DNA from: Qipengyuania proteolytica | GTDB lineage: Bacteria > Pseudomonadota > Alphaproteobacteria > Sphingomonadales > Sphingomonadaceae | Assembly: GCF_019711565.1 (NCBI RefSeq) | Contig: NZ_JAIGNN010000002.1 | Location: 744,001 to 808,000 of the forward strand | Length of the DNA: 64,000 nucleotides | Direction: 5' to 3' | In this document: positions 9,679 through 19,821 of the stretch, one piece after another | How positions within the stretch are numbered: position 1 is the first letter of the stretch | Layout: each line of letters starts with the position of its first letter | Notes under the pieces: model-generated | The model's database searches: none | Told to the model about the DNA's origin: nothing | The model's input: only the letters and a program-made list of their open reading frames with translations | Translations under genes and position numbers: made by a program

Positions 9679-10037
9679 ATCCTGATCCCGTAGCCGATGG
9701 CTGTTACCTTGCGCGCGATACCAGAACAGTCGGGTTGCTCCAACCGCATTACTACCGTCTTCCCAAAGGCTCGTCCACGCCTGGCAAAAGTGGCGTGAAA
9801 TATACCCGCAATGTCGCTTTGACGCCGATTCAGGCGAAACTATCCTTCCCCAGCAATATATTGGCAGGCGAAAACTGTTGCAATTTTTGTGACCCCGATC
9901 GCCCGAATCCCCCTCCGGCGACGAATTGTGCCCTCCCTGCCTTGCGTCTGCGCCGCCCCATTGGTTGTTGGAGAACACGGGTCCGACTGGGCGGACCTGC
10001 CTAGGGGACTGACCAGAAGAAAAAGACAATATCCACC
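9679..10037. other. Intergenic region between divergent genes
   Basis: This 359-base stretch between the secreted protein (minus) and the decayed receptor (plus) must carry their promoters. The middle (about 9780-9900) is visibly more AT-rich than the surroundings. I could not settle on specific -35/-10 boxes, and no RNA gene or repeat was seen. Confidence 0.35.
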
Positions 10038-13000
10038 ATGAGTGGAAGGGTCGCACTGTTTGCCGGGGTTGGCGCCGCCGCCCTTCTCGCCCTTCCGACA
10101 CAGGCCTTTGCACAAGTCGCCGGACCGGCAGAACCGGTCATTACCGACAAAGAAGCCGAAGGTATTGACGAAGATACCGCGCTCAACGCCGACGGTTCGG
10201 CCGCGACCAATGTCATCACCGTGACCGGCTCGCGCATCCGCCTGCCCGAAGTGCAGTCGCGCAACCCGATCTTCGTGGTCGACGAAAGCCACCTCGAAGA
10301 CCGCATTATCACCAATATTGCCGACGCGCTGAACGAACTGCCCGCCTATCGCGGCAGCGTGACGCCGTCGGGCGCGCAGGGCTCGTTCGGCCAGGGCGTG
10401 AACTTCGTGAACAACCTCGGCCTCGGGTCGAACCGCAACCTGACGCTGGTCAACGGCCGCCGCTTCGTTTCGTCGAACGTGCCCAGCCTGTTCAACAACG
10501 CCAGCCAGGGCGTGCAGGTCGACCTCAACGTCATTCCGACCATCCTGATCGACCGCATCGACACGATCGGCATCGGCGGCGCGCCGGTTTACGGTTCGGA
10601 CGCGATTTCCGGCACGACCAACGTCATCCTGAAGACCCGCTTCGACGACATCGTCATCAGCGGCACCAGCGGCATCACCGAACGCGGCGACAACTTCCGC
10701 TGGAACGTGTCGGGTGCAGCCGGCTTCAACTTCCTAGACGATCGCGCCAACATCACCGTGGCGGTTTCGCATGACGAGGTCGAAGGCGTCCTCCAGAACG
10801 CTCGCAACTTCTTCCGCGATGCTATCGAAACGCAGGCCAACATTCCCGAACTGGGCAGCGGCGCGAGCGCGTTCCGCGTCAATCCCAACATCGGTCCGGA
10901 CACCGGCGACGACGATGGCATCCCGCCCTCGGTCCGTTACCGCGGCATCACCATTCCCTTCCTCGATCGCGGCGGCGTCATCTTCGGCGGCCCGCTGAGC
11001 CTGTCGGCCTCCTTCGCCCCGAACGGCGACCTCATCCCGTTCGAATTCGGCGAAAGCTTCCCCGGCCTCGGCATTCGCGGCCTGGGCGGTGACGGCTTCC
11101 GGTTCTCCGATTTCGGCCAGATCGAGAGCGACCTGCGCCGGACGGTCGTGAACGCCTTCGCCAATGTCGACATCCTCGACAACGTCACCTTCTTCGCCGA
11201 AGGCACCTACTTCAACTCGCGCGCCGAGGAACTGGTGCAGCAGCCCAGCTTCAACACCCCGCTGTTCGGCGGTTCGAGCGGTGCTGTCATCTTCGACATC
11301 AACAACCCGTTCCTGACCGACCAGGCACGCCAGACGCTGATCGACAACGGTGTGACGGCCTTCCAGCTGTCGCGCGTGAATCTCGACCTCGCCGACACCT
11401 CGGGCTTCGGCAAGAACGAAATCCTGCGCGGCGTCGCCGGCTTCCGGGGCGAATTCGACGCTCTCGGCCGGGTGTTCAACTTCGAAGCGAGCTTCAACCG
11501 CGGCAGCGCGGACATCGTGACCGTCAGCCAGGACATCAATCGCCAGAACTTCATCAATGCGGTGAACGTTGCGGCCGATGCCAACGGCAACCCGGTCTGC
11601 TCGACCGCTCCGACCGTACTGGGCGTGCTCTTCGCCGGACCGGGCGGAACCCCGATTGCGGATCCGAACTGCGTCCCGCTCAACCTGCTCGGCGATGGGC
11701 GCGCGTCCGACGCGGCGCGGGCCTATGTCATCCAGGACGACCGGGCCGTCGCCAAGCTCGACCAGACCGTGTTCAACTTCAACATCGGCAGCACGCTGTT
11801 CGATCCGTGGGGCGCGGGTCCGGTCGGCTTCAACGTCGGCTACGAGCACCGCAAGGAAAAGGCCGCGTTCATCCCGAGCGAGTTCCAGCAGGAAGGCCTC
11901 GGCCGTTCGGTCGCCATCGGTCCGGTGAGCGGTTCGTTCAACGTGGACGAAGTCTTCGGCGAAGTGCTCTTCCCGCTGATCTCGCCCTCGAACGACTTCT
12001 TCATTCACAGTGCCGAAGTCTCGGCCCAGGGTCGCTATGTCGACAACACCGTCAATGGCGGATTCTTCGCGTGGTCGGCCGGCGGTCGTCTCGCGATTGT
12101 CGAGGATATCGAGTTCCGCGGCAACTACACCCGCTCGTTCCGTGCTCCGGCCGTGACCGAACTGTTCCAGCCGGCGAACAACGCGTTCTCGACCGTGGTG
12201 ACGCCGTGCCGTCCGCAGGACATCAACAATGGTCCGAACCCCACGGCACGTCAGGGAAACTGCGCCGCCTTCATGGTCCGAACCCCACGGCACGTCAGGC
12301 AAACTGCGCCGCCTTCCCGAACGCCAATCTGGACCCGGCCATCTCGGCCACGGTTCCGATCACGTCGGGCGGCAACCTGCTGCTGGAAAACGAAAAGGCC
12401 GACAGCTACACCTTCGGTGTGATCCTGCGTCCGCGGTTCCTGCCGCGCTTCGCGCTCACGGTCGAATACATCAATATCGACATCGCCCAGCCGATCGTCA
12501 ACCTCGGCGTTGCAGACATTGTCAGCGCCTGTTTCGACAATGACAACTTCAACACCGCCGATCCCGCCAACGGCAACGAATTCTGCTCGCAGATCCAGCG
12601 CGTTGCGGCGGGCACGCTCGGGCCCGATCCGCGCGATCCGAACGCGCCCAACATCGATATCGGCGGTTTCGTCGTCAACGATCCGGCTAACCCGGGTGTC
12701 GCGACCGGCTTCATCAACGGCCAGCAGATCAAGTTCGAAGGCATCCAGAGCACCCTGTCCTACACCCTGCCTGAAGGCTTCCTCGGTATTCCGGGCACCT
12801 TCAGCCTCGGTGGCGATCTGCTCTACGTGAAGCAGCGTCTCGATAACGAGACGGGCGTTGCGGCCACCCGCAGCGATGGCGAGATCGGCGATCCGGAATT
12901 CTCCGGTCAGTTCCGCGTTCGCTACAATGCGGATAGCTGGGGCGCGTCGACCTTCATCAACTACACTGGCGAGCAGCTGTTCGATCGCGACAACCGTGGC

Positions 13001-13204
13001 ATCGAGTTCCGCGAAATCGACGAGTACGACGATTTCGTCACGGTCAATGCTTCGGTCTTCTTCGACGTAGCCGACATGTTCCGCTTCACCTTCGCGGTGA
13101 CGAACCTGTTCGACCGCCAGGGCTAGGAATAGTTCGACAGCCCGGTCGGCATCAACGACGCGCTGGGACGCCGTTTCTCGGTCAGCGCACGCGCCAAGTT
13201 CTAA
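10038..13204 (+). pseudogene. TonB-dependent receptor, frameshifted and with two in-frame stops
   Basis: It starts with signal peptide LALPTQAFAQ, then the plug with TVTGSRI and LGLGSNRNLTLVNGRR, and a long barrel. The frame is intact until about 12272. There a 44-bp tandem duplication (see repeat) throws translation out of frame, and the product ends at 12422. The original frame continues after the second copy to 13126 (TAG). A second TAG at 13130-13132 follows, then the conserved end ALGRRFSVSARAKF and a normal TAA at 13202. Removing the 44 bases and reading both TAG codons as sense gives 1040 residues, normal for the family. The first 790 residues could still be made but would lack the last strands. 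Confidence 0.85.
12229..12316 (+). repeat. 44-bp tandem duplication inside the receptor pseudogene
   Basis: Two abutting copies, 12229-12272 and 12273-12316, begin ATGGTCCGAACCCC and differ only at 12256 (G) versus 12300 (C). Since 44 is not a multiple of three, the extra copy shifts the frame. The region encodes the NGPNPTARQ segment of the barrel. Confidence 0.95.
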
Positions 13205-13233
13205 GCCAACGGCTTGAACCTGTGAAACAGGAA

Positions 13234-13260
13234 GGGCCCCGGGAAACCGGGGCCCTTTTT
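13234..13260. terminator. Rho-independent terminator between receptor pseudogene and clpB
   Basis: A 9-bp perfect GC stem (13234-13242 with 13247-13255) is closed by a GAAA tetraloop, with TTTTT at 13256-13260. It terminates the plus-strand receptor transcript. The stem also lies just beyond the 3' end of clpB on the minus strand. Confidence 0.92.
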
Positions 13261-13291
13261 GATTGGCGAACGCGAATGATGCGGCAGGGGC

Positions 13292-15868
13292 CTAACCGAC
13301 GTCCATCTGCAGCGCGCCGTCGCCCTCGTCGATCTTCACGGTCGCGCCGTCGGGCACCTCGCCGCGCAGGATCTTGTCGGCCAGCGGGTCTTGCAGATAG
13401 CGCTGCACCGCCCGCTTGAGCGGACGCGCGCCATAGACCGGATCGTAGCCCACCCGGCCCAGCCACTTCTTCGCGCCGTCCGTGAGGTCGATCGTAATCT
13501 TGCGATCCTTGAGCAGCTTCTGGACCCGGCTGACCTGGATCTCGACGATCGGCGCCATGTGCTCCTGGCCGAGGCGGTGGAACAGGATGATCTCGTCCAG
13601 CCGGTTGAGGAACTCGGGGCGGAAGTGCCCGCGCACCACGTCCATTACTTGCGGCTCGACATCCTCGACCTTCTGGTCGTCGGTCATCTGCGCGAGATAC
13701 TGGCTGCCGAGGTTCGAGGTCAGGATGATCAGCGTGTTGGTGAAATCCACCACGCGGCCCTGCCCGTCGGTCAGCCGCCCGTCGTCGAGCACCTGCAGCA
13801 GCACGTTGAAGACGTCGGCATGGGCCTTCTCGACCTCGTCGAACAGCACGACCTGGTAAGGCCTGCGCCGCACGGCCTCGGTCAGCACGCCGCCTTCCTC
13901 GTAGCCGACATAGCCCGGAGGCGCGCCGATCAGCCGTGCGACCGCGTGCTTCTCCATGAATTCGCTCATGTCGATGCGGACCATCGCCGTGTCGTCGTCG
14001 AACAGGAAGCCGGCGAGCGCCTTGGTCAGCTCGGTCTTGCCGACGCCGGTGGGGCCGAGGAACAGGAAGCTGCCGAGCGGGCGGTTCGGGTCCTGTAGCC
14101 CCGCCCGTGCACGGCGCACGGCCTTGGACACGGCATCGATCGCCTGGCTCTGCCCGATCACCCGCTTGGCAAGGATGTTCTCCATGTCGAGCAGCTTCTC
14201 GCGCTCGCCCGCCATCATCTTGTCTACCGGGATGCCGGTCCAGCGGCTGACGACACCGGCGATATCGTCCTCGGTGACCTCTTCCTTGAGCAGGGCGTTG
14301 TCGGTCTGCCCGCTCGCCTCGGCGAGCTGCTTCTCGAGTTGCGGGATCTTGCCGTATTGCAACTCGCCCGCCTTCGCGAGGTCACCGGTGCGCTGCGCCT
14401 GTTCGAGTTCGAGCCGCGCATGGTCGAGCTCTTCCTTGACCCGCGCCTCGGCGTGGATCTTGTCGCGCTCGTTCTGCCAGCGGGTGGTCAGCTCGGACGA
14501 CTGCTGTTCGAGTTCGGACAACTCCTTGCGTAAAACCTCGAGCCGGTCCTTCGACGCGGAATCGGTTTCCTTCTGGAGCGCCTGCTCCTCGATCCGCAGC
14601 TGGATGATGCGGCGGTCGAGGTTCTCGATTTCCTCGGGCTTGGACTCCACCTCCATGCGGATACGCGAGGCCGCCTCATCCATCAGGTCGATGGCCTTGT
14701 CGGGCAGGAAGCGGTTCTGGATGTAACGGTTGCTGAGCTGCGCCGCCGCGACGATCGCGCCATCGGTGATGCGCACGCCATGGTGCAGCTCGTACTTGTC
14801 CTTGATGCCGCGCAGGATGCTGATCGTGTCCTCGACGCTCGGCTCGTCGATATAGACGGGCTGGAAGCGCCGCTGGAGCGCGGGGTCCTTCTCGACATAC
14901 TTCTGATATTCGTCGAGCGTGGTCGCGCCGATGCAGTGCAGTTCGCCGCGCGACAGGGCGGGCTTCAGCAAATTGCCCGCATCCATGCTGCCTTCGGACG
15001 CGCCCGCGCCGATCAGTGTGTGCATCTCGTCGATGAAGAGTATGATCTGCCCTTCGGCGCCCTTCACCTCGTCGAGCACCGCCTTCAGGCGTTCCTCGAA
15101 CTCGCCGCGATATTTCGCACCCGCGATCAGCGCGCCCATGTCGAGCGCCATCAGCGTGCGCCCCTTGAGGCTGTCGGGCACGTCGCCATTGGCGATGCGC
15201 AGCGCGAGGCCCTCGGCGATCGCGGTCTTGCCGGTTCCGGGTTCGCCGATGAGGGCGGGATTGTTCTTGGTGCGGCGGGCGAGGATCTGCACCGTGCGGC
15301 GGATTTCCTCGTCGCGGCCGATGACGGGATCGAGCTTGCCGTCGCGCGCCGCCTGCGTCAGGTCGCGCGCATACTTCTTCATCGCGTCGTAGCTCTCTTC
15401 GGCGCTCGCGCTGTCGGCGGTGCGCCCCTTGGTCGCTTCCTGGATGGCTGCCTCGAGCGCCTTGGCATCGATGCCGGCAGCCCTGATCGCCTTGCCCGCA
15501 TCATTGTCCGCCAGCGCAAGCGCCTGCAGCAGGCGTTGCACGGGCACGAAGCTGTCGCCCGCCTTCTCGGCCAATTGCTCCGCCTGGTCGAGCGCGCGTA
15601 CTGCGTCGTTGTCGAGCCCGGGGGTCTGTTGCGCCCCGCCGCCGGACACGGCCGGAATCTTGCCGAGCGCGGTGTCGGTCTCGGTTATGGCGACGCCGGG
15701 ATTGCCGCCCGCGCGCTGAATCAGCTGCGCGGCCATGCCCTGGTTGTCCTCGAGCAATGCCTTGAGGATGTGGAGCGGCGAAATCCGCTGGTGATTCATG
15801 CGGATGGCGACGGTCTGCGCGCTCTGCAGGAAACCCTTGGCGCGATCGGTGAACTTTTCGAGATTCAT
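13292..15868 (-). CDS. clpB: ATP-dependent chaperone ClpB
   Basis: A ring-forming AAA+ disaggregase that works with DnaK to rescue aggregated proteins in the cytoplasm. Its 858 residues match the family. The parts are in order: the N-domain (starting [10 protein letters not shown]), the first AAA+ module with GEPGTGKT, the coiled-coil middle domain rich in Glu, Gln and Arg, and the second module with [10 protein letters not shown]. The C-terminal region ends in [19 protein letters not shown] lies about 7 bases before the ATG. A good heat-shock promoter candidate sits at 15901-15928. Confidence 0.98.
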   Translation of the reverse strand: MNLEKFTDRAKGFLQSAQTVAIRMNHQRISPLHILKALLEDNQGMAAQLIQRAGGNPGVAITETDTALGKIPAVSGGGAQQTPGLDNDAVRALDQAEQLAEKAGDSFVPVQRLLQALALADNDAGKAIRAAGIDAKALEAAIQEATKGRTADSASAEESYDAMKKYARDLTQAARDGKLDPVIGRDEEIRRTVQILARRTKNNPALIGEPGTGKTAIAEGLALRIANGDVPDSLKGRTLMALDMGALIAGAKYRGEFEERLKAVLDEVKGAEGQIILFIDEMHTLIGAGASEGSMDAGNLLKPALSRGELHCIGATTLDEYQKYVEKDPALQRRFQPVYIDEPSVEDTISILRGIKDKYELHHGVRITDGAIVAAAQLSNRYIQNRFLPDKAIDLMDEAASRIRMEVESKPEEIENLDRRIIQLRIEEQALQKETDSASKDRLEVLRKELSELEQQSSELTTRWQNERDKIHAEARVKEELDHARLELEQAQRTGDLAKAGELQYGKIPQLEKQLAEASGQTDNALLKEEVTEDDIAGVVSRWTGIPVDKMMAGEREKLLDMENILAKRVIGQSQAIDAVSKAVRRARAGLQDPNRPLGSFLFLGPTGVGKTELTKALAGFLFDDDTAMVRIDMSEFMEKHAVARLIGAPPGYVGYEEGGVLTEAVRRRPYQVVLFDEVEKAHADVFNVLLQVLDDGRLTDGQGRVVDFTNTLIILTSNLGSQYLAQMTDDQKVEDVEPQVMDVVRGHFRPEFLNRLDEIILFHRLGQEHMAPIVEIQVSRVQKLLKDRKITIDLTDGAKKWLGRVGYDPVYGARPLKRAVQRYLQDPLADKILRGEVPDGATVKIDEGDGALQMDVG

Positions 15869-15900
15869 TGGAAACCCCTCATTCGAGACTTACCGCCCGG

Positions 15901-15928
15901 ATATGGTGTGGCCATATTGCCACACAAG
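15901..15928 (-). promoter_or_regulatory. Putative RpoH (sigma-32) promoter of clpB
   Basis: Read on the minus strand: CTTGTGT (15922-15928), a 13-base spacer, then CACCATAT (15901-15908). These fit the heat-shock consensus CTTGAAA...CCCCATNT with the usual spacing. The -10 box lies 33 bases from the clpB start, leaving a short leader. clpB is a standard RpoH target, which supports the call. Confidence 0.6.
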
Positions 15929-16019
15929 CCCTCCCCGCGATTTTTCGCCCGACGGCGCCCGCAGGTGTGTTACTCGGATATAGGGGTGCCGCCGCGCTTG
16001 GCGAGGGGCAAGCGGAAAA

Positions 16020-17465
16020 TTATTCCGCCGGCTCGCCCTCGAGGCCCGGCACCATCACCGTGCGGCTGCCGCCGAAGTCTTCGCGAACGACCACCAGCCC
16101 CTGCCGTTCGAGATGTTCGACCAGGCGGCGGATACGGCCCGGCGAACTGGTGCCATAGGCGCGGGCGAGGTCCTCCTCGTCGACCTCGGTCTCGCCTGCG
16201 TGCGCCGCGCGCGCGATCACGAGGAAGGGGGCGAGCAGGTCTTCCTCCACCGCGCCTGCCAGCTGCATGATCCGCTCCGACGTCGCATCGGGCAATTCGT
16301 CGAGCCGCGCGCCGGCCATGGCGAAGCGGCGGCGGAAGGCGCGCATGTCGGGCATCGGGCCGATGATCCGCTCGCGCCGGCAGCGGGTGAGGAAGGTCTG
16401 GTATTGCGAGCTCGCCGACTGGAAAGCGACGCTTTCCTCCGCCGCCATCGCGCGTATGATCCCCTCGATCTGCGCGGCCACCGCCGAGGTATCGCGGGGC
16501 TGTGCCGGCGCATCGACCTGCCGCTCCTCGCCATGCGCGATGGTGTCCTCTATCTCCTCGACCCGCGGCGCGGGCGGCGGGGCTGGCGGCGGCGCCTTGG
16601 CCACTTCGCTGGCGAGATTCTTCGTCAGCAGCGCTTCCATGTCGGCGGGCGCCGTGTCGGGCAGCGCCATCAGCCCTTCGCTACGCACCTGTTGGCCGGT
16701 CTTCACCGGTCCGATCCGGCAGGCGATCGGCAAGCGCGTGATCGCCGGGCCCAGCGCGAGGAAGTGCCCGCGCTCCAGTTCGCGGATACGCTCCGCCTGC
16801 CGTCGTTCCATGCCGAGCAGGTCCGCCGCGCGGACCATGTCGATATCGAGGAAGGTGCGCCCCATCAGGAAGTTCGAGGCTTCCGCCGCAACGTTCTTCG
16901 CCAGCTTCGCCAGCCGCTGCGTCGCAACGATGCCCGCCAGCCCGCGCTTGCGCCCGCGACACATGAGGTTGGTCATGGCCGAGAGCGTCATGCGCCGCGT
17001 GTCCTCGGCGATCTCGCCCGCGACGGCCGGTGCGAACATCTGCGCTTCGTCGACCACCACCAGCGCGGGATACCAGTGCTCGCGCGGGGCATCGAACAGG
17101 GCGGTGAGGAATTGCGCGGCGCAGCGGATCTGCTGCTCCACTTCCAGCCCGTCGAGATCGAGCACCACGCTGGCGCGGTGTTCGCGGATGCGCCGCGCGA
17201 GCGCCTCGATCTCCGCCGGGGCATAGGCCGCGCCGTCGATCACGACATGGCCGAATTCCTCCGCAAGGCTGGGGAAATCGCCCTCCGGATCGATCACCAC
17301 CTGCTGGACCATCCCGGCGCTCTCTTCGAGCAGGCGGCGGAGCAGGTGCGACTTGCCGCTGCCCGAATTGCCCTGGACGAGCAGGCGGGTCGCGAGGAGT
17401 TCCTCGATATCGAACTCGACCGGTTTTCCGGAGGCGTCGTGGCCGATGGTGATCTGCGTGCTCAC
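16020..17465 (-). CDS. HerA/DUF87-like ATP-binding protein
   Basis: A 481-residue P-loop ATPase related to HerA-type DNA translocases. Walker A is GNSGSGKSH at 32-40, Walker B is ALVVVDEAQMF, and an arginine-rich stretch RGRKRGLAGIVATQR follows. A Pro-rich linker then leads to a C-terminal winged-helix-like region (RIRRLVEHLERQGLVVV). It has no membrane segment. GTG 17465 starts directly with the typical domain; an upstream TTG at 17531 has a purine-rich site and remains possible. It points away from the acylase gene upstream. The substrate DNA and role are not known from sequence. Confidence 0.75.
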   Translation of the reverse strand: MSTQITIGHDASGKPVEFDIEELLATRLLVQGNSGSGKSHLLRRLLEESAGMVQQVVIDPEGDFPSLAEEFGHVVIDGAAYAPAEIEALARRIREHRASVVLDLDGLEVEQQIRCAAQFLTALFDAPREHWYPALVVVDEAQMFAPAVAGEIAEDTRRMTLSAMTNLMCRGRKRGLAGIVATQRLAKLAKNVAAEASNFLMGRTFLDIDMVRAADLLGMERRQAERIRELERGHFLALGPAITRLPIACRIGPVKTGQQVRSEGLMALPDTAPADMEALLTKNLASEVAKAPPPAPPPAPRVEEIEDTIAHGEERQVDAPAQPRDTSAVAAQIEGIIRAMAAEESVAFQSASSQYQTFLTRCRRERIIGPMPDMRAFRRRFAMAGARLDELPDATSERIMQLAGAVEEDLLAPFLVIARAAHAGETEVDEEDLARAYGTSSPGRIRRLVEHLERQGLVVVREDFGGSRTVMVPGLEGEPAE

Positions 17466-17593
17466 GCACACAGGGCTAGCGATCCGAATCCCGTTAACGA
17501 AATAGCGCGCGGCAGGTTTTGCCCAGTCCAATGCGCCCCCTTCCCGCCTCCGCCGTTTCCCGCTAGGCCGTGGGCGAGAGAGGATTTGCCTGC

Positions 17594-19810
17594 ATGCGGA
17601 AGTGGTTCGGGCGCATAGGTTTTGCGCTTCTGGTCGTGGTGCTCGTCAGCTTCGTCGCGCTGGCGACGTGGGAGCCGCTCTGGGCCGAACGCGACGACGC
17701 CGCACCGCCGCCGCGCAGCTATTCGGCCGAGATCGTCCGCGACGAATTCGGCGTCCCGCATATCTACGGCGAAACCGATCCCGACGTCGCATACGGCATT
17801 GCCATCGCGCAGAGCGAGGACGATTTCTTCACCTTGCAGGATGTCGTCGCCATGGCCCAAGGCCGCTACGGGGCCATCGCCGGGCCGGAGGGCGCCGAGG
17901 TCGACTTCGCCTATCACCTCGTCGACGCGCGCGGCACGGCGGAACGCAATTACCGTCGCCTGCCCGACGATACGCGGGCCTTGTTCGAAGCGTACGCACA
18001 GGGCCTCAACGACTATGCCGCCGACCATCCCGACGAGCTGAAGCTGGCGAACCTCTTCCCCGTGCGCGGCGAGGATATCGCGGCCGGTTTCGCCCTGCGC
18101 CAGCCGTTCTTCTTCGGCCTCGGCGCGATCATCGGCGACCTTGTCGAGGGCAAGCCGCACCGGCGGGAATTCGGGCCGGACATTCCCGGTTTCCCACGCG
18201 ATGCCGCAGGCAATGTCGTCGCGGACACGGCGCAACCCGATCAGGCGAGTGCCGAGCGCTATCCGCTGCCGTGGGGCGAGCTGGCGGCGTTGTCCGGCTC
18301 CAATGCCTTCGCGGTCGCGCCCGAGAAGACCGGCGGGCCGACCACGCTGATTTCTAACAGCCACCAGCCCTGGCGCGGCGGCGTGTCATGGTACGAACTG
18401 GTGGTCGAAAGCGGCGAAGGCTGGCACCTGGCAGGCGCCAACCTGCCGGGCACGCCCTACCCCGTGCTCGGCCACAACGAGACGCTCGGCTGGACCTACA
18501 CCGTCAATCGGCCCGACCTCGTCGATATCTACCAGCTGGAAATGGACGAGACCGGCACCCGCTACCGCCTCGACGGAGAATGGCGCGATCTGGAGGAAGA
18601 GACCGCGATCCTGCCGGTCCGCTTCGGCCCCGTCGTCCTGCCGATCCCGCGGACCTTCTATCGCAGCGCCCACGGCCCGGTCATCAAGAACGACAACGGC
18701 GCCTTCGCACTGCGCTATGCCAAGATGGACAGCGTCGGCTCGGCCGATGCCTATTACCGGCTCGGCAAAGCGCAATCGATGGACGAGTGGATGGCGGTCT
18801 ACGAGAAGATGGAGAACCCCAACTTCAACGCCATCTATGCCGATGCCGAGGGCAACATCGCCTATCTCTACAATGCGGCGTTCCCCGACCGAAAGCCCGG
18901 CTACAATTGGCGCGGCATCCTGCCCGGGAACGACAGCTCGCTGATCTGGGACGACACGGTCTCGTTCGATCGGCTGCCCAGGATCGTCAACCCCTCCTCC
19001 GGCTGGCTCTACAACGCCAACAACACGCCGTTCACCGCGGCAGGCGCCGCCGACGATCTCGATCCGGCGGCTTTCGCGCCCGAACTGGGCGTCGAACTCA
19101 AGCAGACCAACCGCTCGCGCCGGGCGTGGAAGCTGCTGAGCGAAGCGGACACCCTCGATCGCGCGACCCTCGAGCGGATCAAGTACGACCGGGCGTATGA
19201 GCGTGAGGGATATGTCGCCGACCTGTGGAACGCCCTCGAAGAGCTGCAACCGACCGAGCCCGACCTCAAGACCGCGCGCCAATTGCTGCTCGACTGGGAC
19301 TTCACCGCCGATGGCATCGGGCGCGGCGATGCGCTGGCGCTGCTGATGATCAAGGACTTCATGTCCGCCGAATACCAGAACAAGGACTTGCCCGACGTCG
19401 AGGAACGGCTGCGCTGGTCGGTCGACAACCTCCAGACGCATTTCGGCCGGCTCGATCCGCCGATGGGCGAGCTGCTGCGCCTGAGGCAGGGCGATGTCGA
19501 CCTACCTCTCGACGGCGGGTCCGACACGCTACGCGCCTCGACCACCTGGGACGTGGCCGATGACGGCCGCCTGTCGGTCAAGCATGGCGACAGCTTCATC
19601 ATGTGGATCGACTGGTTCGCCGGCAAGAAAGTCCGCTCGGAATCGATCCAGCCTTTCGGTGCCGCCGTCACGCGCCCGGATTCCCCGCATTACACCGATC
19701 AGGCTGCGCTGTTCGTCCAGCACCGCTTGAAGCCGGTGCACTTCTGGCGCGAGGACGTTCTTGCCAACGCCAAGCGCCGCTACACCGTGTCCAGCACACC
19801 CAGCCGATGA
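17594..19810 (+). CDS. Penicillin acylase family hydrolase
   Basis: A 738-residue Ntn-hydrolase precursor. An N-terminal hydrophobic segment (residues 8-26) anchors or exports it, so it acts outside the cytoplasm. The enzyme is normally cut before the catalytic Ser, here Gly235-Ser236 in SGSNAFAV, giving an alpha chain of about 200 residues and a large beta chain. EIVRDEFGVPHI near residue 46 is the family's N-terminal signature. Members hydrolyse amides such as acyl-homoserine lactones, penicillins or peptides; which one applies here is not visible. ATG 17594 follows GAGAGAGGA. The M16 protease follows at once. Confidence 0.88.
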   Translation: MRKWFGRIGFALLVVVLVSFVALATWEPLWAERDDAAPPPRSYSAEIVRDEFGVPHIYGETDPDVAYGIAIAQSEDDFFTLQDVVAMAQGRYGAIAGPEGAEVDFAYHLVDARGTAERNYRRLPDDTRALFEAYAQGLNDYAADHPDELKLANLFPVRGEDIAAGFALRQPFFFGLGAIIGDLVEGKPHRREFGPDIPGFPRDAAGNVVADTAQPDQASAERYPLPWGELAALSGSNAFAVAPEKTGGPTTLISNSHQPWRGGVSWYELVVESGEGWHLAGANLPGTPYPVLGHNETLGWTYTVNRPDLVDIYQLEMDETGTRYRLDGEWRDLEEETAILPVRFGPVVLPIPRTFYRSAHGPVIKNDNGAFALRYAKMDSVGSADAYYRLGKAQSMDEWMAVYEKMENPNFNAIYADAEGNIAYLYNAAFPDRKPGYNWRGILPGNDSSLIWDDTVSFDRLPRIVNPSSGWLYNANNTPFTAAGAADDLDPAAFAPELGVELKQTNRSRRAWKLLSEADTLDRATLERIKYDRAYEREGYVADLWNALEELQPTEPDLKTARQLLLDWDFTADGIGRGDALALLMIKDFMSAEYQNKDLPDVEERLRWSVDNLQTHFGRLDPPMGELLRLRQGDVDLPLDGGSDTLRASTTWDVADDGRLSVKHGDSFIMWIDWFAGKKVRSESIQPFGAAVTRPDSPHYTDQAALFVQHRLKPVHFWREDVLANAKRRYTVSSTPSR

Positions 19811-19821
19811 CAGGAACCACC

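Noticed and set aside
14780..16270. Long plus-strand frame opposite clpB, and similar shadows opposite valS, the tape measure and the J-like gene
   Set aside because: Real domain motifs lie only on the other strand; these are composition artefacts.
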